This document shows, one piece after another, positions 1 through 7,351 of a DNA stretch of 64,000 nucleotides. The notes beneath the pieces were generated by a model. The model was given only the letters and a program-made list of their open reading frames with translations, searched no databases and was not told where the DNA came from. The translations under genes and the position numbers were made by a program. Source of the DNA: Actinomycetota bacterium (GTDB lineage: Bacteria; Actinomycetota; UBA4738; HRBIN12); assembly GCA_035697485.1 (NCBI GenBank), contig DASSCU010000024.1, positions 124,001 to 188,000 on the forward strand. Direction: 5' to 3'. Every line of letters starts with the position of its first letter. Positions within the stretch are counted from its first letter, which is position 1.

Positions 1-429
1 ACGGTGATCGGCGACGGCCTCACCGAGGCGCTCGACGTGATCGAAGCCGAGCGGACCGAGAACGCGGAGCTCCCGGCTGCGGTGGTCCTGCTCTCCGACG
101 GCGCCGACACCGGCAGCGTGGTGTCGCCGCCGCAGGCCACCGCGCGTGCTCGCGACATGGTCGTGCCCGTGTTCACGGTCGCGATCGTCGGCGACGAGGA
201 CCAGGAGGGCGGCGACACCGAGCTCCTCCAGACGATCGCACGCACCTCGGGAGGGACGCTCTCGACCGCCGCGAGCGCCGGCGAGCTCGACGAGGTCTAT
301 GAGCGGCTCGGCGCGCAGCTGACATCGGACCTCGCGGTCGGGAACTCGGCGATGCCGCTGCTGGTCGCCTCGGTCGTGTTGACGGCCCTCGCGGTCGCGT
401 CGTTCCTCGGCCTCGGCCGCCGCAGCTGA
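1..429 (+). CDS. VWA-domain membrane protein, C-terminal part (5' end outside window)
   Basis: The reading frame is open from the first base, so only the last 142 residues are present. The fragment opens with TVIGDGL and then has AVVLLSDGADTGS, the conserved strand and Asp of a von Willebrand factor A domain, followed by the typical late segment VVPVFTVAIVGD. The protein ends in one hydrophobic helix (PLLVASVVLTALAVASFLG) and a short basic tail, so it is probably anchored by its C-terminus. This arrangement resembles BatA-like VWA proteins. The metal-site DxSxS motif, if present, is upstream of the window. The specific role is unknown. Confidence 0.75.
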   Translation, partial: TVIGDGLTEALDVIEAERTENAELPAAVVLLSDGADTGSVVSPPQATARARDMVVPVFTVAIVGDEDQEGGDTELLQTIARTSGGTLSTAASAGELDEVYERLGAQLTSDLAVGNSAMPLLVASVVLTALAVASFLGLGRRS

Positions 430-477
430 ATGAGCTGAGGGCCGCCCGACACCCGTGTGAAGACCGACACGACGCCG

Positions 478-1644
478 TCAGCCCAGCGTGGGACGGCCCA
501 TCGCTCGACGCCACTCCTCGTTGAACCAGTAGAGGAAGCGGTCCTGCCGCGGGTACACGCCGCGCGTGAAGGCTCGCGAGCTCACCCCCGTCTGCGCGCG
601 CTCGCACACGTCCCAGTCCTGCTTGGAGATCATGTCCCAGAACTCGACCGTGGCCTCCGGCTTGAAGAGCTCGGGGTCGGCGATCGTCTCGGGGCGGAAC
701 ATGAACTCGCTGACGACGGTCGTGCGGTTCGGTCCCTTCGGATAGCCGATGTAGTACATCGCGCTGTCGGGGTGCAGATTCAGCATCAGGTTGGGGAACT
801 GGTAGGTGCCGTAGTACATCTCGTAGTCCTCGGGCTCGAGCCCCGGGAACTTCGGCAGCTGTGACTGCCCCGTCGGCGTGAACGACGTGGCCCCCTCCAT
901 CATCCGGTTGCCGTCGTCGGGGATCTCCTCGTCCCAGACCTCGCCGAACCGGAAGAGCGGGATCACCTGCACGAGTTCGGGGTGCACCTGCGGGCAGTGC
1001 AGGCACTCGTTGTAGTTCTCGACGACGATCTTCCAGTTCGCCTTCACCTCGTACACCAGGCGCACGCCGATCCGCAGCTCGTCCATCTTGAACCGCTCGA
1101 ACGCGGTGATCGTCTCGGCGCCGTCGGTGAGCGACTCGAGGAGCGACTCCTTCGGCCCGCCCGTCGTCATGTTCACGAACATGAACCCGGCGTAGTGATC
1201 GATCGCGATGTCGTACAAGGGGTGGTCGGAGCGGTCGAAGTGCTCGTCCTCCTTCACGTTGGGCGAGCCGACGAGCTGGCCGTTCAGGTCGAACGTCCAC
1301 GCGTGGTACGGGCAGACGAAGGCCTTCCGGACGTGCTGGGTACCCTCGATCTCGTCGAGGAATTTCGTGCCACGGTGGCTGCAGACGTTGTAGAAGGCGC
1401 GCAGCTCGCCCGCGTCGTTGCGGGTGATGAAGATCGACTCACCGGCGACGTCACGAACGACGTAGTCGCCGGTGACGGCGACCTCCTCGGTGCGCCCCAC
1501 GCAGATCCACTCGCCCCACCAGATCTTCTCCCGCTCCTCCTCCCAGACGTCGAGGCTGGCGTAATCGGCGCTCCCGAGGGTCGGGCGGGGCTCCCACTCG
1601 ACCTCGTCGTTGCGGATCTTGATCTCGTGCTCGGTCTTGGCCAT
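478..1644 (-). CDS. Rieske [2Fe-2S] oxygenase, alpha-subunit type
   Basis: This 388-residue protein has a Rieske cluster motif, C88-S-H90-R-G with C111-P-Y-H114, and a C-terminal mononuclear iron domain with the signature E213-C-L-H216-C-P-Q-V-H221. It fits ring-hydroxylating or quaternary-amine oxygenases (the group holding choline monooxygenase, carnitine oxygenase and GbcA), which use O2 and an electron from a reductase. No ferredoxin reductase gene is adjacent, so its partner must be elsewhere. The ATG at 1644 is preferred over longer in-frame starts because it is preceded by GAGAGGATCG and begins the conserved N-terminus. It is divergent from an Lrp/AsnC regulator with a dyad between them. 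Because of the amine-catabolic surroundings, glycine betaine or another betaine is a plausible substrate, but this is inference. Confidence 0.85.
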   Translation of the reverse strand: MAKTEHEIKIRNDEVEWEPRPTLGSADYASLDVWEEEREKIWWGEWICVGRTEEVAVTGDYVVRDVAGESIFITRNDAGELRAFYNVCSHRGTKFLDEIEGTQHVRKAFVCPYHAWTFDLNGQLVGSPNVKEDEHFDRSDHPLYDIAIDHYAGFMFVNMTTGGPKESLLESLTDGAETITAFERFKMDELRIGVRLVYEVKANWKIVVENYNECLHCPQVHPELVQVIPLFRFGEVWDEEIPDDGNRMMEGATSFTPTGQSQLPKFPGLEPEDYEMYYGTYQFPNLMLNLHPDSAMYYIGYPKGPNRTTVVSEFMFRPETIADPELFKPEATVEFWDMISKQDWDVCERAQTGVSSRAFTRGVYPRQDRFLYWFNEEWRRAMGRPTLG

Positions 1645-1660
1645 GGCGGAGCGATCCTCT

Positions 1661-1702
1661 CGTGGACGGTTCGCGGATACCGACAAGGGTATCCCGTCCA
1701 CG
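1661..1702. promoter_or_regulatory. Nested inverted repeat between Rieske gene and Lrp/AsnC gene
   Basis: Two perfect dyads share one centre region. The outer arms are CGTGGACG (1661-1668) and CGTCCACG (1695-1702). The inner arms are GGATACC (1675-1681) and GGTATCC (1688-1694), separated by GACAAG. The element lies 17 bp upstream of the Rieske ATG and 81 bp upstream of the regulator ATG. Lrp/AsnC proteins bind dyads and often control a divergent neighbour and themselves, so an operator is the likeliest reading. A structured leader for the Rieske mRNA is an alternative. Confidence 0.5.
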
Positions 1703-1783
1703 GCTCGCGTCGGTACTCGGACCCGCACGGTCTGCCGCGGATATCGCACATCGAGGGCATGGCTTCTGCGAGAATCGCAGCCC

Positions 1784-2266
1784 ATGGCCACCCCGCGCTT
1801 CGACGACCTCGACCTGCGCATCATCGATGCCCTCGCCGAGGACGGACGCCGGCCCTTCACGTCGGTCGCCGACGAGCTCGGTGTCGCAGAGGCGACGATC
1901 CGATCGCGGGTGGCCCGTCTGCAACGGATCGACGCGATCCGGTTCGTGACCGACGTGAAGCCGCACGAGCTCGGTTTGCTCTTCGCATACCTCGGGGTTC
2001 GGCTGGGCGGCCGCGACGTAGGGTCGGCGATCGACGGGCTCTGCGCCATCCCCGAGGCCGTGTACGTGATCGAGTGCACCGGCCACTACGACGTGCTGGT
2101 CGAGATCGTCGCCCAGGACGGAGACGATCTCCTGCGTGTGATGCACGAGCAGGTGCGAGCGGTCCCGGGCGTCATCGAGGTCGACTCGTTCGTCGGGCTC
2201 CGCATCGCCAAAGGAACGTTCCGCTACACGGATCTGGGCCGCGCCGGCGAGCCGCCGCATCGATGA
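1784..2266 (+). CDS. Lrp/AsnC-family transcriptional regulator
   Basis: This 160-residue protein has an N-terminal helix-turn-helix (about residues 8-50, LDLRIIDALAEDGRRPF then VADELGVAEATIRSRV) and a C-terminal RAM/ligand-sensing domain (about 65-145, with the GHYDVLVEI strand). The length is typical of the family. It probably senses an amino acid or amine and controls the divergent Rieske oxygenase through the dyad at 1661-1702. The ATG at 1784 is chosen because it begins the conserved HTH; a possible -10 (GAGAAT, 1770-1775) lies 8 nt before it, which would make the mRNA leaderless. Its stop overlaps the start of the next gene in an ATGA, so the GNAT gene is probably co-transcribed. Confidence 0.85.
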   Translation: MATPRFDDLDLRIIDALAEDGRRPFTSVADELGVAEATIRSRVARLQRIDAIRFVTDVKPHELGLLFAYLGVRLGGRDVGSAIDGLCAIPEAVYVIECTGHYDVLVEIVAQDGDDLLRVMHEQVRAVPGVIEVDSFVGLRIAKGTFRYTDLGRAGEPPHR

Positions 2267-2853
2267 CGCTGCAGATCTCCCGCGCCGGTCGTGAGCGGAT
2301 GCCCGCGCTCGCTCGCGTGCTGGCGCGCGCCTTCGTCGACGATCCGGTCATCCGGTGGCCGCTCCCGGCCGACGTCGACGACATCGGACCGGGTCCGTTC
2401 GATGTTCACGTGGGCCTACGTCGACCTCGCCGATCTCGGCATGGTGTGGGAGGCGGCCGGTGGCACGGCGTCGCGGTGTGGGTCCCACCGGGCAGGGCCG
2501 AGCAGCTGATCGCATCCGACCGGCGGGTGCGCGAGCAGCTCCTGCCCCTCACGGACGACGGCGGACGTCGCTACGGCGTGCTCTGGGACTGGATCGAGGA
2601 CCAGCTGCCCGACGAGCCGCATTGGTTCCTCGACGCGCTCGGCGTCGAACCGTCGCGGCAGTCCGGGGGGATCGGCACGGCGCTTCTCCGATGGGGGCTC
2701 GAGCGCGCGGCGGCCGACGACGTGCCCGTGACGCTCGAGACCGGCCGCCTCGACACGATCCGCTACTACGAGCGGTTCGGGTTCCGGGTGGTACACGAGG
2801 GCGAGCCCGAACCGGCGGGGCCACACGTCTGGTTCATGCGGCTTGACCCGTGA
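2263..2853 (+). CDS. GNAT N-acetyltransferase with compensating internal frameshifts
   Basis: The 196-codon frame ends with a recognisable acetyl-CoA-binding region: LGVEPSRQSGGIGTALLRWG (motif A) and IRYYERFGFRVV (motif B). The substrate is unknown. Between about 2400 and 2465 the encoded peptide is a run of Arg and Gly (HVGLRRPRRSRHGVGG), unlike the family. Frame 2 over the same bases reads FTWAYVDLADLGMVWEAA, which aligns with YAALGIVIEA in the neighbouring paralogue. The frame therefore appears to be left by one indel and restored by another just before HGVAVWVPPG. The ATG overlaps the stop of the Lrp-type gene by 4 bp, suggesting translational coupling. Either a real mutation pair or a consensus error is possible. 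Confidence 0.75.
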   Translation: MTLQISRAGRERMPALARVLARAFVDDPVIRWPLPADVDDIGPGPFDVHVGLRRPRRSRHGVGGGRWHGVAVWVPPGRAEQLIASDRRVREQLLPLTDDGGRRYGVLWDWIEDQLPDEPHWFLDALGVEPSRQSGGIGTALLRWGLERAAADDVPVTLETGRLDTIRYYERFGFRVVHEGEPEPAGPHVWFMRLDP

Positions 2854-2991
2854 GTCGATCGACCGCACCCTGAGTGTGCCGACGCTCACGACCGCGACGA
2901 TCCATCGGGTGCCGGCACTGGCGCCGACGTCGAGGAACGCGCCGTACCGCTGTTCGCCGCGCTGCTGCGTGAGTACGCGGCGCTCGGCATC

Positions 2992-3402
2992 GTGATCGAG
3001 GCCGGTGACAGCGCCGGCGTCGCAGCCTGGATACCTCCCGGGAGCGACGTGGGCCTGGAGCAGGTCAACGTCGCGACGTGGTCCGAGGTCGTCGGCCTCA
3101 CCGACGACGGAGGCGATCGGTACCACCGCTTCTGGAGCTGGCTCGAGTCCGACGTGCCGTACGAGCCGCATTGGATGCTCGACATGCTGGGCGTCGACCC
3201 GGCTCGCCAGGGGGAAGGCATCGGCAGCGCCTTGGTTCGCTACGGGGTCGAGCGGGCCGAGGCCGATGGCGTACCGGCGTTCCTCGAGACCAGCAAGGCT
3301 CGGAACGTGCCCTACGACGAGCGGTTCGGCTTCCGGACGGCGGCCGAGGAGGACGCCCCGGACGGCGGGCCGCACATCTGGTTCATGCGACTCGACCCGT
3401 GA
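2992..3402 (+). CDS. GNAT acetyltransferase paralogue, broken at its 5' end
   Basis: The 136 residues carry a full C-terminal GNAT core: AGVAAWIPPG, then LGVDPARQGEGIGSALVRYG (acetyl-CoA pyrophosphate loop) and YDERFGF. It is clearly a tandem duplicate of the preceding gene (both end PH-WFMRLDP). The only in-frame start is a GTG at 2992 inside the conserved domain. In-frame homology extends upstream without a start (VPLFAALLREYAALGIVIEA), and a possible lost N-terminus (GTG at 2876, VPTLTTATIHRVPALA) lies in frame 2. About 50 residues seem to be missing between the two pieces. It is probably a decaying pseudogene, or a truncated protein if translated from 2992. Confidence 0.55.
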   Translation: MIEAGDSAGVAAWIPPGSDVGLEQVNVATWSEVVGLTDDGGDRYHRFWSWLESDVPYEPHWMLDMLGVDPARQGEGIGSALVRYGVERAEADGVPAFLETSKARNVPYDERFGFRTAAEEDAPDGGPHIWFMRLDP

Positions 3403-3412
3403 ACCGCCGGGC

Positions 3413-3868
3413 TCACGAGGAGCCGTCAGCGAACCGCGCGATCTCTTCCGTGTGCTCGGGGTAGTGGTCGAACGTCTCGTCGACGAACCACGAGCTCGCC
3501 GTGTCGTCGACCTCGTCGAGCGCCTCGAGGGCGGTCCTCGCCTTCATGCGCCCGGCCTCGGCGCCGGCCACCGCCTGTTCCCACGTGAGCGACTTCGACT
3601 CCTCTGCCCAGGCGGCGTTCATCGCCTGCCAGACGTCCTCGGGCTGCTCCTCGGCGGCGAACGTGCCGGCTGCCATCTCCTCGAGATGCGAGCCGGCGAG
3701 AGCCGCCCACTTCCCGCTGTGGAACACGAGGTCGGTGACCGACCACCCCGGCACGACGCCGGCGACGGTCCGCAGTTCCACGGGTACGCGCTCGGCGGCC
3801 TCGAGCAGCGCCGCCCACGCCTCGGCCTCCCGCCGCAGCAACTCCTCGCGATCGTGCGCTTCCGTCAT
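3413..3868 (-). CDS. DinB-like four-helix-bundle protein (DfsB / maleylpyruvate-isomerase-like)
   Basis: This 151-residue acidic protein has the pattern of the DinB/MDMPI superfamily: a long first helix, the motif VPGWSVTDLVFHSGKWAAL with a potential metal-ligand His, and a last helix containing DHYPEHTEEI. Members bind a divalent metal and often act with mycothiol, the actinobacterial thiol. The precise reaction cannot be told. Its ATG overlaps the stop of mmsA (ATGA), so the two are probably translated from one mRNA. It converges with the broken GNAT gene, with 10 bp between the stops. Confidence 0.65.
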   Translation of the reverse strand: MTEAHDREELLRREAEAWAALLEAAERVPVELRTVAGVVPGWSVTDLVFHSGKWAALAGSHLEEMAAGTFAAEEQPEDVWQAMNAAWAEESKSLTWEQAVAGAEAGRMKARTALEALDEVDDTASSWFVDETFDHYPEHTEEIARFADGSS

Positions 3869-5358
3869 CGCGTCCTCGGGAATCCGAGGTCGATGCTCGA
3901 CGTGCCCGGGTCGGGCCAGCGCTCGGTGACGACCTTGCCGCGCGTGTAGAAGTTGATGCCTTCGGGTCCGTACATGTGGTTGTCGCCGAAGAGCGAGTTC
4001 TTCCAGCCGCCGAACGAGTAATAGCCGACGGGCACCGGGATCGGGACGTTCACCCCGACCATGCCGGCCTGACAGTCGAACTGGAACGCCCGCGCCGCCC
4101 CACCGTCGCGGGTGAAGATCGCGGTGCCGTTCCCGTACGGGTTCTCGTTGACGAGCCGCAGCGCCTCGTCGTAGGTGTCGACCCGCATCACCTCGAGCAC
4201 CGGCCCGAAGATCTCGTCCTTGTAGGCGTCCATCTCGGTCGTGACATGGTCGATCAGCGACACGCCGAGGAAGAACCCGTCGCTCTCGCGGTACAAGCCG
4301 TGCTCGCGCCCGTCCTCGACGATCGTGGCACCCTGCGCCTTCGCGGAGTCGAGGTAGCCGGCGACCTTGTCGCGGTGGTCGCGGGTGACGAGTGGCCCCA
4401 TCTCGGACTCCGGCTCGAGGCCGTTGCCGATCTTCACGAGCGGAAGGCGTTCCTTGATCGCTTCGACCAGGCGGTCGCCGGCGTCGCCGACGGCGACGGC
4501 CACGCTGATCGCCATACAGCGCTCGCCGGCCGAGCCGTAGGCGGCGGAGACGGCGGCGTCGGCCGCCATGTCGATGTCGGCGTCGGGCAGCACCACCATG
4601 TGGTTCTTCGCGCCGCCGAGGGCCTGCACCCGCTTCCCGTTCGCGGTGCCGGTGGCGTAGATGTACTTCGCGATCGGCGTGGAGCCGACGAACGACACCG
4701 CCTCGATGTCAGGGTGCTCGAGGATGCGGTCCACGACGACCTTGTCGCCCTGCACGACGTTGAACACGCCGTCGGGCAGGCCCGCCTCCTTCAAGAGCTC
4801 GGCGACGTCGAGCGACGCCCCCGGATCCTTCTCGCTTGGCTTGAGCACGAACGTGTTCCCGCAGGCGATGGCGTTCGCGAACATCCACATGGGCACCATC
4901 GCCGGGAAGTTGAACGGCGTGATGCCGGCGACCACGCCCAGCGGCTGGCGGATCGAGAACACGTCGACGCCCGTCGAGGCCTGCTCGGTGAACCCGCCCT
5001 TCAGCAGGTGCGGCACGCCGGTCGCGAACTCGATGTTCTCCAGCCCGCGAGCGACCTCGCCCATCGCGTCGGACAGCACCTTGCCGTGCTGCTCGGTGAT
5101 GATGCGTCCGAGGTCGGCGCGGTGCTCATGGATCGCCTCGCGGATGCGGAACATGACGTCTGCGCGCTTGGACAGCGACGTCCGCCGCCACGAGAGGAAC
5201 GCCTCGCGCGCGGTCTCGACCGCTTGGTCGACCTCATGGACGCTCGCGAAGTCGACCTCGTGGGTCTGTTCGCCGGTCGCCGGGTTGAACACGGGCCCGG
5301 TGCGCCCGCTCTCTCCCGGAACGAGCTTCCCGCCGATCCAGTGGCTGAGGCGTTCCAT
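3865..5358 (-). CDS. mmsA: Methylmalonate-semialdehyde dehydrogenase (CoA-acylating)
   Basis: The 497-residue protein is full length for MmsA. It has the Rossmann and substrate segment TPFNFPAMVPMWMFANAIA with N150, the cofactor helix VSFVGSTPIAKYIY, and the catalytic Cys in GSAGERC281MAISVAV, all diagnostic of the CoA-dependent family ALDH6. The enzyme oxidises methylmalonate or malonate semialdehyde to propionyl- or acetyl-CoA in valine, inositol or beta-alanine catabolism. The ATG at 5358 (GGGAGCT upstream) replaces an 81-residue non-homologous extension. It overlaps the downstream DinB-like gene and is divergent from hsp20. In this setting it could also serve beta-alanine derived from polyamine breakdown, which is inference. 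Confidence 0.93.
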   Translation of the reverse strand: MERLSHWIGGKLVPGESGRTGPVFNPATGEQTHEVDFASVHEVDQAVETAREAFLSWRRTSLSKRADVMFRIREAIHEHRADLGRIITEQHGKVLSDAMGEVARGLENIEFATGVPHLLKGGFTEQASTGVDVFSIRQPLGVVAGITPFNFPAMVPMWMFANAIACGNTFVLKPSEKDPGASLDVAELLKEAGLPDGVFNVVQGDKVVVDRILEHPDIEAVSFVGSTPIAKYIYATGTANGKRVQALGGAKNHMVVLPDADIDMAADAAVSAAYGSAGERCMAISVAVAVGDAGDRLVEAIKERLPLVKIGNGLEPESEMGPLVTRDHRDKVAGYLDSAKAQGATIVEDGREHGLYRESDGFFLGVSLIDHVTTEMDAYKDEIFGPVLEVMRVDTYDEALRLVNENPYGNGTAIFTRDGGAARAFQFDCQAGMVGVNVPIPVPVGYYSFGGWKNSLFGDNHMYGPEGINFYTRGKVVTERWPDPGTSSIDLGFPRTR

Positions 5359-5374
5359 CGATATCAGCTCCCAT

Positions 5375-5498
5375 CGCAGGCAGGGGTTCGGTCCTGCGGG
5401 TCGACTCGTGATCCCCCCAGCGGCTCCGGTCAGCCGGCCCGAGCCACCACGTGCACGCGACGATGGTATCGAAGCAAGGTCCCAACGCTCACGGGACC
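5375..5498. promoter_or_regulatory. Divergent mmsA/hsp20 promoter region with two short dyads
   Basis: The 199-bp space between the two divergent starts contains CGCAGG/CCTGCG (5375-5380 and 5393-5398) near mmsA and GGTCCC/GGGACC (5478-5483 and 5493-5498) near hsp20. Neither a CIRCE nor a HAIR heat-shock operator is recognisable. Six-base arms are weak evidence in DNA this GC-rich. Confidence 0.2.
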
Positions 5499-5557
5499 GT
5501 CGACCGACGGATCGCACGAAGCCGGACGTACGGTGGCGGTGAGAGGAGGTGAGTTCC

Positions 5558-6037
5558 ATGCTGGACGTCTGGGACGAGTTCATGGTGCTGCAGCGCCGCA
5601 TGGACGACCTGTTCAGGACCTACCTCGGACCGCGCGCGCGGGCGACGTTCCCCGCGCTGCCCGAGGGATTCCGCCGGCCGTTCATGCCGGTCTGCGACGT
5701 CTTCGGCCGTGAGGGAGACCTCATCGTGCACCTGGAGGTTCCCGGCATCGACCCGGAGAAGGACGTCACGATCCAGGTCGAGGACGACGTGCTCGTGATC
5801 CGCGGTGAGCGCTCGACCAAGGAAGAGGTCGAGGACAAGGACTACTACCGCATGGAGTCGTCGTTCGGCTCCTTCGAGCGCCGTCTGCCGATCCCCGAAG
5901 GCGTGAAGGAAGACGACATCGTCGCCACCTACGCCGACGGCGTGCTCGAGATCGTGCTCCCCGGGGCCGCTCCGAAGATCGAGGAGCCGGTCGAGGAGAA
6001 GCACGAGGTCAAGACGATCCCGATCAAGGCCGCCTGA
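5558..6037 (+). CDS. Hsp20 / alpha-crystallin small heat shock protein
   Basis: This 159-residue protein has an alpha-crystallin domain (about residues 45-140) starting at MPVCDVFGREGDLIVHLEVPGI and closing with the DGVLEIVLP signature. It ends in the family C-terminal extension, here with TIPI serving as the I-x-I/V anchor. It is an ATP-independent holdase that keeps unfolding proteins soluble in the cytoplasm. The ATG at 5558 is chosen over the in-frame GTG at 5549 because AGGAGGT sits 8 nt before it. A stem-loop at 6057-6096 probably ends the transcript. Confidence 0.93.
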   Translation: MLDVWDEFMVLQRRMDDLFRTYLGPRARATFPALPEGFRRPFMPVCDVFGREGDLIVHLEVPGIDPEKDVTIQVEDDVLVIRGERSTKEEVEDKDYYRMESSFGSFERRLPIPEGVKEDDIVATYADGVLEIVLPGAAPKIEEPVEEKHEVKTIPIKAA

Positions 6038-6056
6038 GCGGTCGGTCGGGTCGGCC

Positions 6057-6096
6057 ACGGCACCGCCCGAGCCCTGCGGGGTCCGGACGGTGCCGT
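6057..6096 (+). terminator. Stem-loop after hsp20
   Basis: Perfect 9-bp arms ACGGCACCG (6057-6065) and CGGTGCCGT (6088-6096) enclose a 22-nt loop, 20 bp past the hsp20 stop. There is no U-tract, which is common for actinobacterial terminators. Confidence 0.5.
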
Positions 6097-6185
6097 TGCG
6101 CCCGTGTTCAACGCGGTTGCGCCTCCCGTGTCAAAGGCCCATCATCCGCACGTCGGAGAGTCCGAGTGGCGAGGGAGGACGTGCG

Positions 6186-7328
6186 ATGGGGCAGTTCGAC
6201 TCGGTGATGCGGAACGAGCAGACACGTCGCAGGTTCCTGCGGTCGATGGCCGTCGTCGGCGGCATGGGCGTGCTCGCGGCGTGCCGCAAGGACGTGCAGT
6301 CGAGCGGGTCCGGGTCGAGCGCGGCGGCGAGCGCGATCCCACCGATCACCGAGGAGACCGGTGAGCTCAAGATCCACGAGTGGGCCGGCTACGACGCGAA
6401 GTGGCTCTGGCGCGACTACGCGAAGGCCGGGTACCCCGATCCAACGTTCAGCTTCCTCACGAACACCGAGGGCGTGATCGCGAAGACGGCCGGCGGATTC
6501 TATTGGGACATCACCCACCCTGAGATCGGCTACATCCAGGATTACCTCGACCTCGGTGCGATCCAACCCTGGGACACGTCGCTGATCTCGAACTTCGCGA
6601 AGCTCGAACCGACGCTCCAGGAGACGGGTCAGCTAAACGGCGAGCAGTACGAGATCGTGCTCGACTGGGGTTACTCGGGCGTGATCATCCGCACCGATCA
6701 GGTCGACCCGTCGATCAACTCCTATAGCTACCTGTTCGACGACGCCCTCGCCGGGCACATCTCGTGGTTCGACACGCCGTGGATCCTCTCGATGGCGCAC
6801 GTCACCCTCGGGCTCGAGTCCGATCCACTCGACGCGACGCCCGAGGATCTGCAAGCTGCCAAGGAGCACTGCATCGAGGCCACCAAGAACCTGCACTCGA
6901 TCTGGGTCGACTACGCGCAGATGTGGGACGACGTGGCGAAGGGCAACGTGTGGGCGGCCTACTCGTGGCCCGATACCTACGTGGTCCTGAAGGAGGATCA
7001 GCCGGTGGAGTACATCAAGCCGAAGGAAGGCGTCTTCACCTGGGCCGAGGGCCTGATCCTGCGCTCGGAGACCGAGAACTACCATCACGCGCACGAGTTC
7101 GCCGACGCATGGGCGAGCGTCGAGGTCGGACAGCGGCTCGTGAGCACATGGGGGTACGGCCATGCGAACACCGACGTCGACCTCTCCAAGATCGACCCCG
7201 ACGTCGTGGAGGTCTTCGGACTCGACGACCTCGAGGCCGCGCTCTCGAGCGGCATCTTCGACGCCTACCAGCCCCAACGGGCCGAGTACAACCGCGCCTG
7301 GGACGAGGTCAAGGCGGCAGCGGGCTAG
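6186..7328 (+). CDS. potD: Polyamine-type ABC transporter substrate-binding lipoprotein (set 1)
   Basis: This 380-residue protein starts with a twin-arginine signal (RRRFLR, residues 14-19) that merges into a lipobox VLAAC33, so it is probably exported folded by Tat and lipid-anchored outside the membrane. The mature part matches the spermidine/putrescine receptor family (ELKIHEWAGYDAKWLWRDY near the start, repeated Trp/Tyr/Asp for amine binding). The ATG at 6186 has GAGGGAGGA upstream and gives the signal peptide directly; longer in-frame starts do not. It heads a four-gene operon with both permeases and the ATPase, so the set is complete. The exact ligand (putrescine, spermidine or another amine) cannot be read from the sequence. 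Confidence 0.85.
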   Translation: MGQFDSVMRNEQTRRRFLRSMAVVGGMGVLAACRKDVQSSGSGSSAAASAIPPITEETGELKIHEWAGYDAKWLWRDYAKAGYPDPTFSFLTNTEGVIAKTAGGFYWDITHPEIGYIQDYLDLGAIQPWDTSLISNFAKLEPTLQETGQLNGEQYEIVLDWGYSGVIIRTDQVDPSINSYSYLFDDALAGHISWFDTPWILSMAHVTLGLESDPLDATPEDLQAAKEHCIEATKNLHSIWVDYAQMWDDVAKGNVWAAYSWPDTYVVLKEDQPVEYIKPKEGVFTWAEGLILRSETENYHHAHEFADAWASVEVGQRLVSTWGYGHANTDVDLSKIDPDVVEVFGLDDLEAALSSGIFDAYQPQRAEYNRAWDEVKAAAG

Positions 7329-7351
7329 CCAGCTCCTTCGCCCTCCAGCCG

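Noticed and set aside
173-2079. Long open frames on the other strand or in extended frames over the Rieske and sox genes
   Set aside because: High GC keeps shadow frames open. They encode Arg/Pro/Ala-rich sequence without family motifs.
5478-5498. HspR/HrcA operator before hsp20
   Set aside because: The dyad GGTCCC/GGGACC matches neither the HAIR nor the CIRCE consensus.
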